From: Lachnospiraceae bacterium UBA7050
GTDB lineage: Bacteria > Bacillota > Clostridia > Lachnospirales > Lachnospiraceae
Assembly: GCA_002493905.1 (NCBI GenBank)
Contig: DLAJ01000008.1
Span: 1 to 64,000, forward strand
DNA: 64,000 nucleotides
Reading direction: 5' to 3'
Shown here: in pieces, positions 7,420 to 15,255 of the stretch
Position numbering within the stretch: the stretch's first letter is position 1
Layout: each line of letters begins with the position of its first letter
Position numbers and translations under genes: made by a program
Notes under the pieces: generated by a model
Seen by the model: the letters and a program-made list of their open reading frames with translations, nothing else
What the model was told of the DNA's origin: nothing
Databases searched by the model: none

Positions 7420-8878
7420 TTATTTAGCAAACATTTCATCAAGTGCAATTAGCACAACATTCTCTCTTTTTTCACAGTTAAATCCGCTCCGTGAGAAAAA
7501 AACATACTTATAGCAATTTAAGCCGGTTGCTTTTACCTGCTCAATTTCCTCATTGATCATCTCATCTGATACCGGCTTCTTCTTAAACTTTACCTCGTAA
7601 AAAGCATATCCAAGCTCATCCTCTGTTACGATATCAAACTCACCATTCGTTCGTTCTGCCGGATTATCATAATAATCCCCATGCATATCGCAAGCAAAGC
7701 TTGCGATACTGCTTAAATAGAAAATGAAAAATCTTTGATTTTTCAATCTAATACTTCCCAATCGTTTCGATGACCGGTTCAATCTCTCCCGCTTTATTTT
7801 TGCGGATCAGATACTGTCTGCATACACTCTCAAACATATGCGGTACATAATACTCTTCAAAATCCTTTTCAATATATTTCTTATAGAATACTTCCGAATC
7901 CATAATATTCATCTGTGATGAATATCGAAAGATATATCTATAATAGAATAAAGAAAGATTGTCGCAAATATAATATCCAACCTTCTTTTTATTCGTACTG
8001 TCATTAATTGGTGCCGTCTTAACCACAACTTCCATACTGATCAGTTTATCCAGCACATCCACAAGAGTAGGCCCACTTGATACATGAGACTGTGAAAGAA
8101 TATCACTGTATTTTGAAAAGCCTCTTGATAATGCTTCAAACACTTCATTGACATTTACGATTTTTGAAAGCTCCGCATTCAAGTACATGGATACTTCATT
8201 CTCCAGCCGCGCTCCTGGAGATGCAATCAACTCAGTAATATTTTCCTGCACACTTTTTGAATCATCAATCAACCGGTTATAATACGGGATTCCTCCGAAT
8301 ACCGAATAGATTCTTATCTTATCCTCTTCCGAAAAATTTGGATAAAAAAAGGAAGACTCATAGTAATCCATCTGCTTTAGATTTATGGTAAGATCCGCTC
8401 TTCCGTACAACGGGTTTTCATGCTCTAAAAGGGAACGCATGACTTCCACATAGGAGCCTAAAATGATGAGTGTCAGCTTTGAATTTTTTCTATATTGATC
8501 AATGGCTGCCTGCAAGATGCTGTCCATTCCTCTTACCGATTCTCTCAAGTATGGATACTCATCCAATACAAGAACCATCTTTTCTTTTGTGGAAAGCTCA
8601 AAAATATAATGAAGCAGTGATTCAATATCTGAAAACCCGAGTTTTGGAAGTCCCATGGTCTCAGATACGATCTCATTTAAGCCGCTCACATTGTTCTCCT
8701 GCGCAACCTGCCTGCATTCATAATACAGATTTCTCACGTTGCTCTTTGCCATGGCCTGACTTACAAGCTCACTCTTTCCAACTCGTCTTCGTCCATATAT
8801 TAAAGTAAACGTCATTTCATCGGCATGCATCATCTTATCCAGTTTTTTTAGTTCTTCTTTCCGCCCAATAAATTTCAT
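7420..8878 (-). pseudogene. AAA ATPase with DUF234 domain, disrupted
   Basis: From MKFIGRKEELKKL at 8878 (gaaagga upstream) the frame reads as an archaeal/bacterial ATPase: Walker A YGRRRVGKS, Walker B VLVLDEYPY, then winged-helix and DUF234 regions (LSLFYYRYIFRY, FEEYYVPHMFE). It stops at 7748 after IETIGKY. The missing C-terminus (YDNPAERTNGEFDIV..., a nuclease-like fold) continues in another frame to 7420. Removing 79 bases (one copy of a TAATA duplication plus 74 bases) restores an uninterrupted KYYDNP, so an insertion broke the gene. Upstream codons carry a hipB remnant fused in frame. Confidence 0.85.
7675..7748. mobile_element. 74-bp double-hairpin insertion (candidate MITE-like element)
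   Basis: Two perfect 9-bp hairpins with 3-base loops: atcgcaagc-aaa-gcttgcgat (7687-7707) and tgaaaaatc-ttt-gatttttca (7725-7745). The segment is flanked by TAATA on both sides (7670-7674 and 7749-7753), consistent with a 5-bp target duplication. Excision of 79 bases restores the ATPase frame. No terminal inverted repeats are evident and no transposase is encoded. Confidence 0.6.
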
Positions 8879-8958
8879 TTTACTCGGTTCCTTTCGACTC
8901 GATTCTTTCCGAGTTAATGATAACATCTTTGATTTTACTTGTAAATGCCCGAATCTTA

Positions 8959-9011
8959 CCATTGCTGCTGCAGGAGTACCGGATTCAGCCTTCCACAGTG
9001 ATGCGCGGCTG
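8959..9011 (-). pseudogene. hipB remnant
   Basis: About 53 bases closely match 6948-7000 inside hipB, encoding SRASLWKAESGTPAAA against SRASLWKVESGNPAVA. It precedes the DUF234 ATPase and is in frame with it. With repeat R2 it brackets the ATPase gene as the ends of a lost hipBA copy. The adjoining stretch to 9340 holds only short open frames (for example 9030-9218), which I could not assign to any gene. Confidence 0.75.
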
Positions 9012-9319
9012 TTCTTATTGAACCCTTGCTTAACTTGACCTATCCACAGTTTTAGCAATCTGCCCTATTGTATACAGCGGCAAATTCACAAGCCAATCTT
9101 CTTTTTTGAACTCTGTCGTTGATGTACGAACAGAAATCTCCAGCGAAAATTTCTCCTGATAAGGTTTCAAGCTCTTAGCCCTGAAATAGTTACTTGCATG
9201 ATCAAACTCTAATTTCACTTACAATCCCATCAATATAGGCATCAGCAAAAGCTGCCTGTAAGGAAACACTACCATTATTAATATATGAAACTTTTCTGTA
9301 CATACTAATCCCCATGTCA

Positions 9320-9387
9320 GAACAATTTACTGCCATGACACATTGTTCCATTATTGTCTTGCGTGCAGAACAATAATTGTGTATAAT
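9320..9387 (+). promoter_or_regulatory. Promoter and repeat sites before the DUF4143 ATPase
   Basis: TTGCGT (9359-9364) and TATAAT (9382-9387) are 17 bases apart. Three copies of a heptamer surround it: GAACAAT at 9320-9326 and 9368-9374, and its inverse ATTGTTC at 9342-9348. The third copy lies in the promoter spacer, as expected of an operator. The regulator is unknown. Confidence 0.6.
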
Positions 9388-9408
9388 TGTTTTGTGATCG
9401 GAGGTAGC

Positions 9409-10707
9409 ATGATGAACAGAGATACCTTAAAACAGATTATGGTCGACCAAAAGGATATCTATTTGAATAACCCATTAATTGTCAGACATTATCCTTTAGA
9501 GGAAAATGTAAACTATTGCTTTGTCGGAATCAGAAGAACCGGCAAATCTTATATCATGTATCAGCAAATCAAGACTCTTCTTGATAAAGATATACCGCTG
9601 TCCCAAATTGTCTATGTGAATTTTGAAGATGAGCGTCTTTTAGAAATGACGTCAGACGACTTAAATACTATCCTGGAAATCGGTTTGGAACTTTCCGGGA
9701 TTGAACATAAACCTTACCTGTTTCTTGACGAAATTCAAAATATCAACGGATGGGAAAAATTCGTACGCAGAATTGCAGATATGAAATATAAAGTAAGCAT
9801 TACCGGAAGTAACAGCAAAATGCTCAGTAGTGAGATCGCATCCACATTGGGCGGACGTTTTGTGATAATGAAGATCTATCCGTATTCCTTTGCCGAATAT
9901 CTTATTGCAAACGGTAAAGGAAAAAATTATCTGGATACCGTTAGTACAAGTGATAAAGCCGATGTACTTGCACAGTATCATGAATACGTGACTTTCGGTG
10001 CTTTCCCCGAACTGGTAGAAATCAAAAACAAAAGAACCTTTTTAAGCAGCATATATCAGACGGTCTACCTTGGCGATATTATTACAAGGAATAAAATTAC
10101 GAATGATTTTGCTATCAGGCTATTATTAAAGAAAATAGCAGAATCCTTAACCAAGCCTTTATCTTTTACCAGATTAACTAACATTGCAAAAAGCGCCGGG
10201 GCATCCCTCGGCAAGCAGACTGTAATTAACTATGTAGGATACATGACCGATTCCTATCTCATTTTCCCGCTGACAAATTATGCCGCGAAGCTTGTTGAAA
10301 AAGAGACCTCTCCCAAATATTACTTTATGGATGCAGGTCTTGTTGGTTTGATGCTGTTGGATTGTAAATCTGCCCAGCTCGAAAATCTTGTTGCCATAGA
10401 GCTCCTCAGACGCTACGGTCAGGAAAATGTATTCTACTTCGAAAATAATGTTGAGATTGATTTTTATGTTCCTGCAGAGAAACTTGCCATCCAGGTATGC
10501 CTGCAGGTTCTCGATGACATGGATACACGCGAACGTGAAACCAGGGCTTTTGCCAAGCTTCACAATTTTATTCCCGACTCGAAATGTCTCATTATTACAA
10601 ATAGTGAAGAGTCTGCTCTGAATTGTGACGGAATATCAATTTCTGTAATTCCTGCCTGGAAATGGCTTTTGGATACTCCTGAAAGATTGCAGGATTCCGT
10701 AAAGTGA
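9409..10707 (+). CDS. AAA ATPase with DUF4143 domain
   Basis: 432 residues from the ATG at 9409 (ggagg upstream); an ATG one codon later is equally possible. Residues about 40-60 carry Walker A GIRRTGKS; YLFLDEIQNINGWE is Walker B with the EIQ signature of this family; ITGSNSKML is a sensor-1-like strand. The C-terminal half (KYYFMDAGLVGLMLL, LENLVAIELLRRYG, NVEIDFYVP) is the DUF4143 nuclease-like domain. These stand-alone ATPases are abundant and mobile in anaerobes and their substrates are unknown. It is a single gene on the opposite strand to its neighbours. Confidence 0.85.
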   Translation: MMNRDTLKQIMVDQKDIYLNNPLIVRHYPLEENVNYCFVGIRRTGKSYIMYQQIKTLLDKDIPLSQIVYVNFEDERLLEMTSDDLNTILEIGLELSGIEHKPYLFLDEIQNINGWEKFVRRIADMKYKVSITGSNSKMLSSEIASTLGGRFVIMKIYPYSFAEYLIANGKGKNYLDTVSTSDKADVLAQYHEYVTFGAFPELVEIKNKRTFLSSIYQTVYLGDIITRNKITNDFAIRLLLKKIAESLTKPLSFTRLTNIAKSAGASLGKQTVINYVGYMTDSYLIFPLTNYAAKLVEKETSPKYYFMDAGLVGLMLLDCKSAQLENLVAIELLRRYGQENVFYFENNVEIDFYVPAEKLAIQVCLQVLDDMDTRERETRAFAKLHNFIPDSKCLIITNSEESALNCDGISISVIPAWKWLLDTPERLQDSVK

Positions 10708-10825
10708 ATTTTGAAAGGCATCGTTTACCATCTTTTGGATATCCGACTCGCCTTGCCCAAACATCATTTCCGACAACCAATCAGCGATATCGACAATCTT
10801 GATTCCTTCATACTGGTATTCATCA

Positions 10826-10929
10826 TACTATGCCGCTGCCTTTTCATGTACAAAAGCCGAAAAATGCTTCTTCATCCCGCTTGGGGAACAGCCGCCGTGA
10901 ACATAGCCGGTTATCGGAAGCGGCTCCTT
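10826..10929 (-). pseudogene. ybaK/ebsC-type deacylase fragment
   Basis: Minus-strand reading KEPLPITGYVHGGCSP then GMKKHFSAFVHE matches the conserved core of YbaK/EbsC Cys-tRNA(Pro) deacylases (GYVxGGCSPxGMKK). It is interrupted by a TAG before YDE. Only about 35 residues survive; further left (to about 10700) an open minus-strand frame containing IADWLSEMMFGQGE belongs to some other unidentified gene. Confidence 0.6.
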
Positions 10930-11127
10930 TTATACAATCATTTCAGTATCTGCATATGCTTGTTTGCCGAACTCTTTCATCAGCCAAGTCTTGCCAACTT
11001 GCCGTGCTCCTTCGATGATTAGCGGCTTACGTCGTTTGCTTTCTTTCCATTTTAACAGCTTTCCAATAGCAATCCGGCACTTCAATGCACCTCCATTATC
11101 ATAATTCAGGCGCAATATAACATGCAT
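10930..11127 (-). pseudogene. N-terminal fragment of another DUF4143-type ATPase
   Basis: 65 residues including KLLKWKESKRRKPLIIEG and Walker A GARQVGKTWLMKEFG, the standard start of this ATPase group, then an abrupt junction at DTEMIV-stop with the ybaK fragment. The Walker B, lid and nuclease-like parts are missing. The 150 bases to the helicase gene (11128-11277) show no gene. Confidence 0.75.
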
Positions 11128-11277
11128 TTACAAAAATTACAACGTTCTTTAGCGTATAAGATACATTTTTTACAGCGAATAATGCAGATAACCATTGCAC
11201 AAAATCAAAAGAGTTCCCATATTATTCAATGTTATCCGGTATGATCGGCACGCTTAAATCAGCACCCTGAGGAAATT

Positions 11278-13776
11278 TTACACCTCTGTTCCGGCAAACC
11301 GGTCCATGATCTGCTTTGCCTCGCTTACACAGGAAGATTTCTTCCAGGCAGCCTCATCACCGATCATGTACAAGCGATATTTTGCTCTTGTTGCTGCGAC
11401 ATTGACAATGTTCTTATTAACCCATCCGACTGCGCCTGCCGCATCCTTTGAATCATCGCATCCCAGCAAAAAAATCACTTCATCTGCTTCTTTTCCTTGA
11501 AACGTATGAACCGTCCCAATCCGCTTCTTATCATAATCTAACATATAATCCGGATTCACTTTGGTTGTCGACCGATTTCTTCTGCAATAATCCTGAATAT
11601 GCTTCCTGATTCCCGAAACAACAGAGGTAAATGGACTGATGATATAAAGGCTGGGCTCAACATTCTTTGTAAACGCGGTCTCCAGCAATTCACATACCTT
11701 ATCTCCCTGCACCTCCACAAAATGATTTTTATTCCCCTTTTCTTTGCCTGCCACATTGATCCATTGTGATGTTTCATATAAAAATGTTTCTGCCTTTTCC
11801 GGTTTGGGCAGTCTCGTCTGCTGCCTCATAATCCCATTGTAGGACAACTGATTCGATATATCATACATCGGTGAAATGCATCTCCTATGGACTAACAGCG
11901 GGCATCCCACCCACTCCGGTTCATCCGACCCGTTGTCCAGATAAGTGCCAAACGCATTGAGCCTGTCCGCAAAACTCTGAACAGAGATTGTCTTTCTCTT
12001 GTAAGGTTTTAAGATCTCATCATGGTAGGCATTCTTGAGTAATAACAAATCATCCGTCACAACCGGTTCTACCTGCCTGGGATCTCCAACGATCACCGCT
12101 CTCCTGCACCTGTATAAAGCTCCCAGTGCCATCTGTGGCTGGGCTTGTCCGGCTTCATCTACAACAAGCATACCAATCGTACCGGCATCTTTCGCATCTC
12201 TCAACAGATTTCCGACCGATGCAAATGTCGAGGACATCACTGGTACCAATAAGAAAAGCGTCTGATATAATGCCGGAACCATTCTCTCCTTATCTTCCTT
12301 ATGAAACTTTATCCTTTCCTTATCATCACCTTCTTTGAACCCCCAGTAATGGGATAGTGTATTAAAATTATCACGGCACCTGTTGGATGATACAACAAAT
12401 TCCTTATTCATTCGCATTGCCAAAGCAAATAACTTTTCTCTTTCCCGATTATACCGCTGCGTGAACCACGGATTTTCCACCTGTGCCGCCGTCGACGCCT
12501 TGCGGTCTTCCGATATCAGTTTCCCTGCGAAATCATCATCCAAAATGACCGTCGTGTCCAAATCTGTGGATTTCACATTTTTTTCCGCCTCCGCCTCATA
12601 TTTACTGACCGCAGTTTTATAGTTCTTCTCCGCCTCGATTTTTCTGTTTTGGACTGCTTTGAACGCCTTTTCCTTCATGCCAAACGTCTTGGCGACAGCG
12701 TGTTTCTTTCTTTTCAGTTCTTCAAGCTCCTCCTCAGATGCCTTTACCAGTTCCCGTGCATGAGCCAAAGAATCTGCCAATATGCTCATTTCCTGATCCA
12801 TCTCACACACTATCTGTCTTTGTCTGTCCGCATCCTTTTTATATTCGTCCGCCAACTGCATCGCCGCTTTATATTTTGCTTTTTTGAACAGTTTCACAAT
12901 GATGCCGGCGGAATCTCTCACCGAAATTTCTTCCTTCAAAATCTCTTTGACACGCGCATCTGCCTTCTCCCGCTCTGCCTGCTTTACCTGAAGCTTCCTC
13001 TGCGCTTCTTCCAAATTCCTGCTGCACGCATGATATTTTCTCTCTGCCTCTAATAACGCAGAATCCATTTCCGCAATCCAAGCATCCAATTCTTTTTGGG
13101 AATCCTGATATGCCTTCTCGGCCAGTTCAAATTCCTTTTTTACTTGACACAGCATCGATTGCGCTGCCGCTTTCGCCGCAGCTAAATCGCCTATCCGGCT
13201 CAATTCCTCCTGCAATTCTTCAACAATTCCAAGCTGTTCCCTAAACTTTCTCCTCGCCTCTTTATACTTCTGCACCCGATTTTTTGCCGTATCTCTCCTG
13301 GCATAAAAATCACGCGCTAATGGATACAATACTTTATTATAAAAACTGTTCAAATTGGATTTTTTTCCCATCGGAGCCGCCACCAACCCCCACACGTCAT
13401 CTGATTCAAGCAGCTCCCGCGCATATTTTGTAAAGTAGATATCCGGATACGTTTCTCCTTGATATGTCGTCTCTATAACCTCCGACCGCTTTGCATCAAA
13501 TAATTCGGAAACCTCAGCAAGCGCCGCGCTTAGTTCCCCGGAATCTCCCTCCAGCGGATTCAGATCCCCTGTCAGACCTCTGGGCAATTCTTTCGAGATA
13601 TTCTCTACAGCCGCATTATTGCATGATGTGACTAACATACTATAGTTATTGATTTCATCTTCTTTCAGTCGGAACCAATGACGAGTATATGTTGAATATG
13701 CATTTCCTTCTTTATCTCCATGCAGAAAATCACATTCTATAAATGCATCTTCCGGGTCATCGTACTTCGATAACAA
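11278..13776 (-). CDS. DNA2/UvrD-like superfamily 1 helicase, C-terminal part (frameshifted)
   Basis: 832 residues. Residues about 165-400 are a long coiled coil. Then follow SF1 motifs: VVDEAGQAQPQMALGAL (motif II, DEAG), IVGDPRQVEPV (motif III), and at the C-terminus GTVHTFQGKEADEVIF and NVAATRAKYRLYMIGD (motifs V/VI) of the AAA_12 type. Motif I is in the upstream frame. A single-base deletion near 13775 separates the two; read with one extra base the junction becomes VERA-ILLSKYDDPEDAF. Whether this is a real mutation or a sequencing error cannot be told from the sequence. Confidence 0.85.
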   Translation of the reverse strand: MLSKYDDPEDAFIECDFLHGDKEGNAYSTYTRHWFRLKEDEINNYSMLVTSCNNAAVENISKELPRGLTGDLNPLEGDSGELSAALAEVSELFDAKRSEVIETTYQGETYPDIYFTKYARELLESDDVWGLVAAPMGKKSNLNSFYNKVLYPLARDFYARRDTAKNRVQKYKEARRKFREQLGIVEELQEELSRIGDLAAAKAAAQSMLCQVKKEFELAEKAYQDSQKELDAWIAEMDSALLEAERKYHACSRNLEEAQRKLQVKQAEREKADARVKEILKEEISVRDSAGIIVKLFKKAKYKAAMQLADEYKKDADRQRQIVCEMDQEMSILADSLAHARELVKASEEELEELKRKKHAVAKTFGMKEKAFKAVQNRKIEAEKNYKTAVSKYEAEAEKNVKSTDLDTTVILDDDFAGKLISEDRKASTAAQVENPWFTQRYNREREKLFALAMRMNKEFVVSSNRCRDNFNTLSHYWGFKEGDDKERIKFHKEDKERMVPALYQTLFLLVPVMSSTFASVGNLLRDAKDAGTIGMLVVDEAGQAQPQMALGALYRCRRAVIVGDPRQVEPVVTDDLLLLKNAYHDEILKPYKRKTISVQSFADRLNAFGTYLDNGSDEPEWVGCPLLVHRRCISPMYDISNQLSYNGIMRQQTRLPKPEKAETFLYETSQWINVAGKEKGNKNHFVEVQGDKVCELLETAFTKNVEPSLYIISPFTSVVSGIRKHIQDYCRRNRSTTKVNPDYMLDYDKKRIGTVHTFQGKEADEVIFLLGCDDSKDAAGAVGWVNKNIVNVAATRAKYRLYMIGDEAAWKKSSCVSEAKQIMDRFAGTEV

Positions 13777-15065
13777 GATGCTCTTTCCACAATATTGCTT
13801 ACTACAATTTCTTTTAGCAATGTGGTTTTCCCCGTTCCCGGAGGTCCATTTACCGAAAATATCTTTCCGTTCACATCAAAAAGCGCCGATTTTCCTTTTT
13901 TGATTGTAAGATTAATCGCCATCTGCTGCATAAATGCCGGCATAAATCTGGAGGGCCACTTCCCCAGTGGGGCATTTCTTAATTGCATCAATTCACTTAT
14001 GTGATCCCGGTATAAGCTGAAATCATCCGGCCAAACGACATTGATACGCTTCGTTTGATCTTCCTTCCCGCTCAAAACCATAATATACTTTTGAAGGTCC
14101 TGTCCTAAAAAACGATCCCTTTCTAATTCCTTCTTTTTTATACGCTCTAAAACAAGCTTTATATCATTCGAAAAATAGTCATGATTCAGTCCTAGATAGT
14201 TATCGTCTTCACGCTTGTTTTTCGTTTCCTCATCCTTAAAGAGCTGAAAGCTGATCCCATATACCTCCTCATATGCATCGCTTTCCTGTTCGCCGGTCTC
14301 AATATTTCCCGTTATGTAGGATTTTTCTATTTCTTTATACAACTTCTGCAATTGCTTTAAGGTAACAGCACTCGCCGCGAATGTCTGCATTTCTTCATCC
14401 GTAACCAACTGCATATTCTTATCTTCGATTTGGCTCTCATTTGCAAGCGGCATATCACCCCTGTTTTCGAATTGTTTCCCTCCCGAAAGCTGCATATGAT
14501 TCATGTTATCTTTGCCAAAAAAGCATTTTTCCAACTGCTCCACCGTGTTCGCATACACCGCCTCGTCTAATGCGCCCGACAAATTACATTTCGCATTTTT
14601 TATCCGGCTCAACGCCCATAGAATAGTAGATAAAGACAGAGATTTCTCAACAAAATTTCCTTCCGGCGAAAGCTGCAGGCTTACCCATGCAATTTTATCC
14701 GAACTCTTTTCCGGTCGGTTACAGTCCTCCGGATCAAACGGCAAAACTTTAGAAATACATTCAATACAATGCTCTCTTTTTACTTTCCCAATATAAAAAG
14801 TCAGATTCCCCCACTTTTTCATATCGCAGGAACAGGCTTCCTTTCGTATCAGTTCATATAAATCCGAGTCAACGTCTGTGCCGGATAGTAAAATGAAATC
14901 CTCTATTGTCTTATACTTTGTCCTGTTTTTTGCGACATCTTCTTTATGCTTTTCTATTTTATTTCTAATATCCCGGCTCTCAGGATATTTATCCTGTGAA
15001 AGAAATTCCAGTGCAAACCAGTAATCTAAAATTTTTTCAGCCGCCGTATCATCTGAACTTCCCAT
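13737..15065 (-). CDS. DNA2/UvrD-like superfamily 1 helicase, N-terminal part (frameshifted)
   Basis: 442 residues, ending about 11 codons after the frameshift. Its last 40 residues hold Walker A (SVNGPPGTGKTTLLKEI). The front 400 residues are of unknown fold but typical of large AAA_11/AAA_12 helicases of around 1,250 residues with an insertion coiled coil. The start MGSSDDTAAEKIL has a good site (ggagg). Large single-gene helicases of this type often occur in defence or mobile regions, which fits the setting, but no nuclease partner is adjacent. Confidence 0.8.
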   Translation of the reverse strand: MGSSDDTAAEKILDYWFALEFLSQDKYPESRDIRNKIEKHKEDVAKNRTKYKTIEDFILLSGTDVDSDLYELIRKEACSCDMKKWGNLTFYIGKVKREHCIECISKVLPFDPEDCNRPEKSSDKIAWVSLQLSPEGNFVEKSLSLSTILWALSRIKNAKCNLSGALDEAVYANTVEQLEKCFFGKDNMNHMQLSGGKQFENRGDMPLANESQIEDKNMQLVTDEEMQTFAASAVTLKQLQKLYKEIEKSYITGNIETGEQESDAYEEVYGISFQLFKDEETKNKREDDNYLGLNHDYFSNDIKLVLERIKKKELERDRFLGQDLQKYIMVLSGKEDQTKRINVVWPDDFSLYRDHISELMQLRNAPLGKWPSRFMPAFMQQMAINLTIKKGKSALFDVNGKIFSVNGPPGTGKTTLLKEIVVSNIVERASCYRSTMTRKMHL

Positions 15066-15111
15066 TGCATCGACCTCCGATTTGTTTTTATCTATAAGGG
15101 TTCCCCATTTT

Positions 15112-15153
15112 CAAAAAAGAGGAATGCCCCGCCAAATCACAAGACATTCCTCT
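15112..15153 (-). terminator. Terminator after lysS
   Basis: On the minus strand agaggaatg pairs with cattcctct around an 18-base loop and runs into TTTTTTGA. Confidence 0.75.
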
Positions 15154-15255
15154 ATCCTTAAACCGCATCCGCAAACATCCTATAAACAGCGGATTCTATC
15201 GATCCAAACTTTTTTAACATTCCCAGCATCAGCCCCGCATCGGCAAATCAGCCAA

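Noticed and set aside
9030..9218. Minus-strand frame of 62 codons beginning MKLEFDHASNYF
   Set aside because: No start site, overlaps junk between a hipB remnant and the ATPase promoter, and no recognisable family; could be a gene fragment but not supported as a gene.
1..15100. The left accessory region as an integrated prophage or complete mobile island
   Set aside because: No integrase, phage structural genes or attachment repeats were seen; only transposase remnants and toxin-antitoxin type genes.
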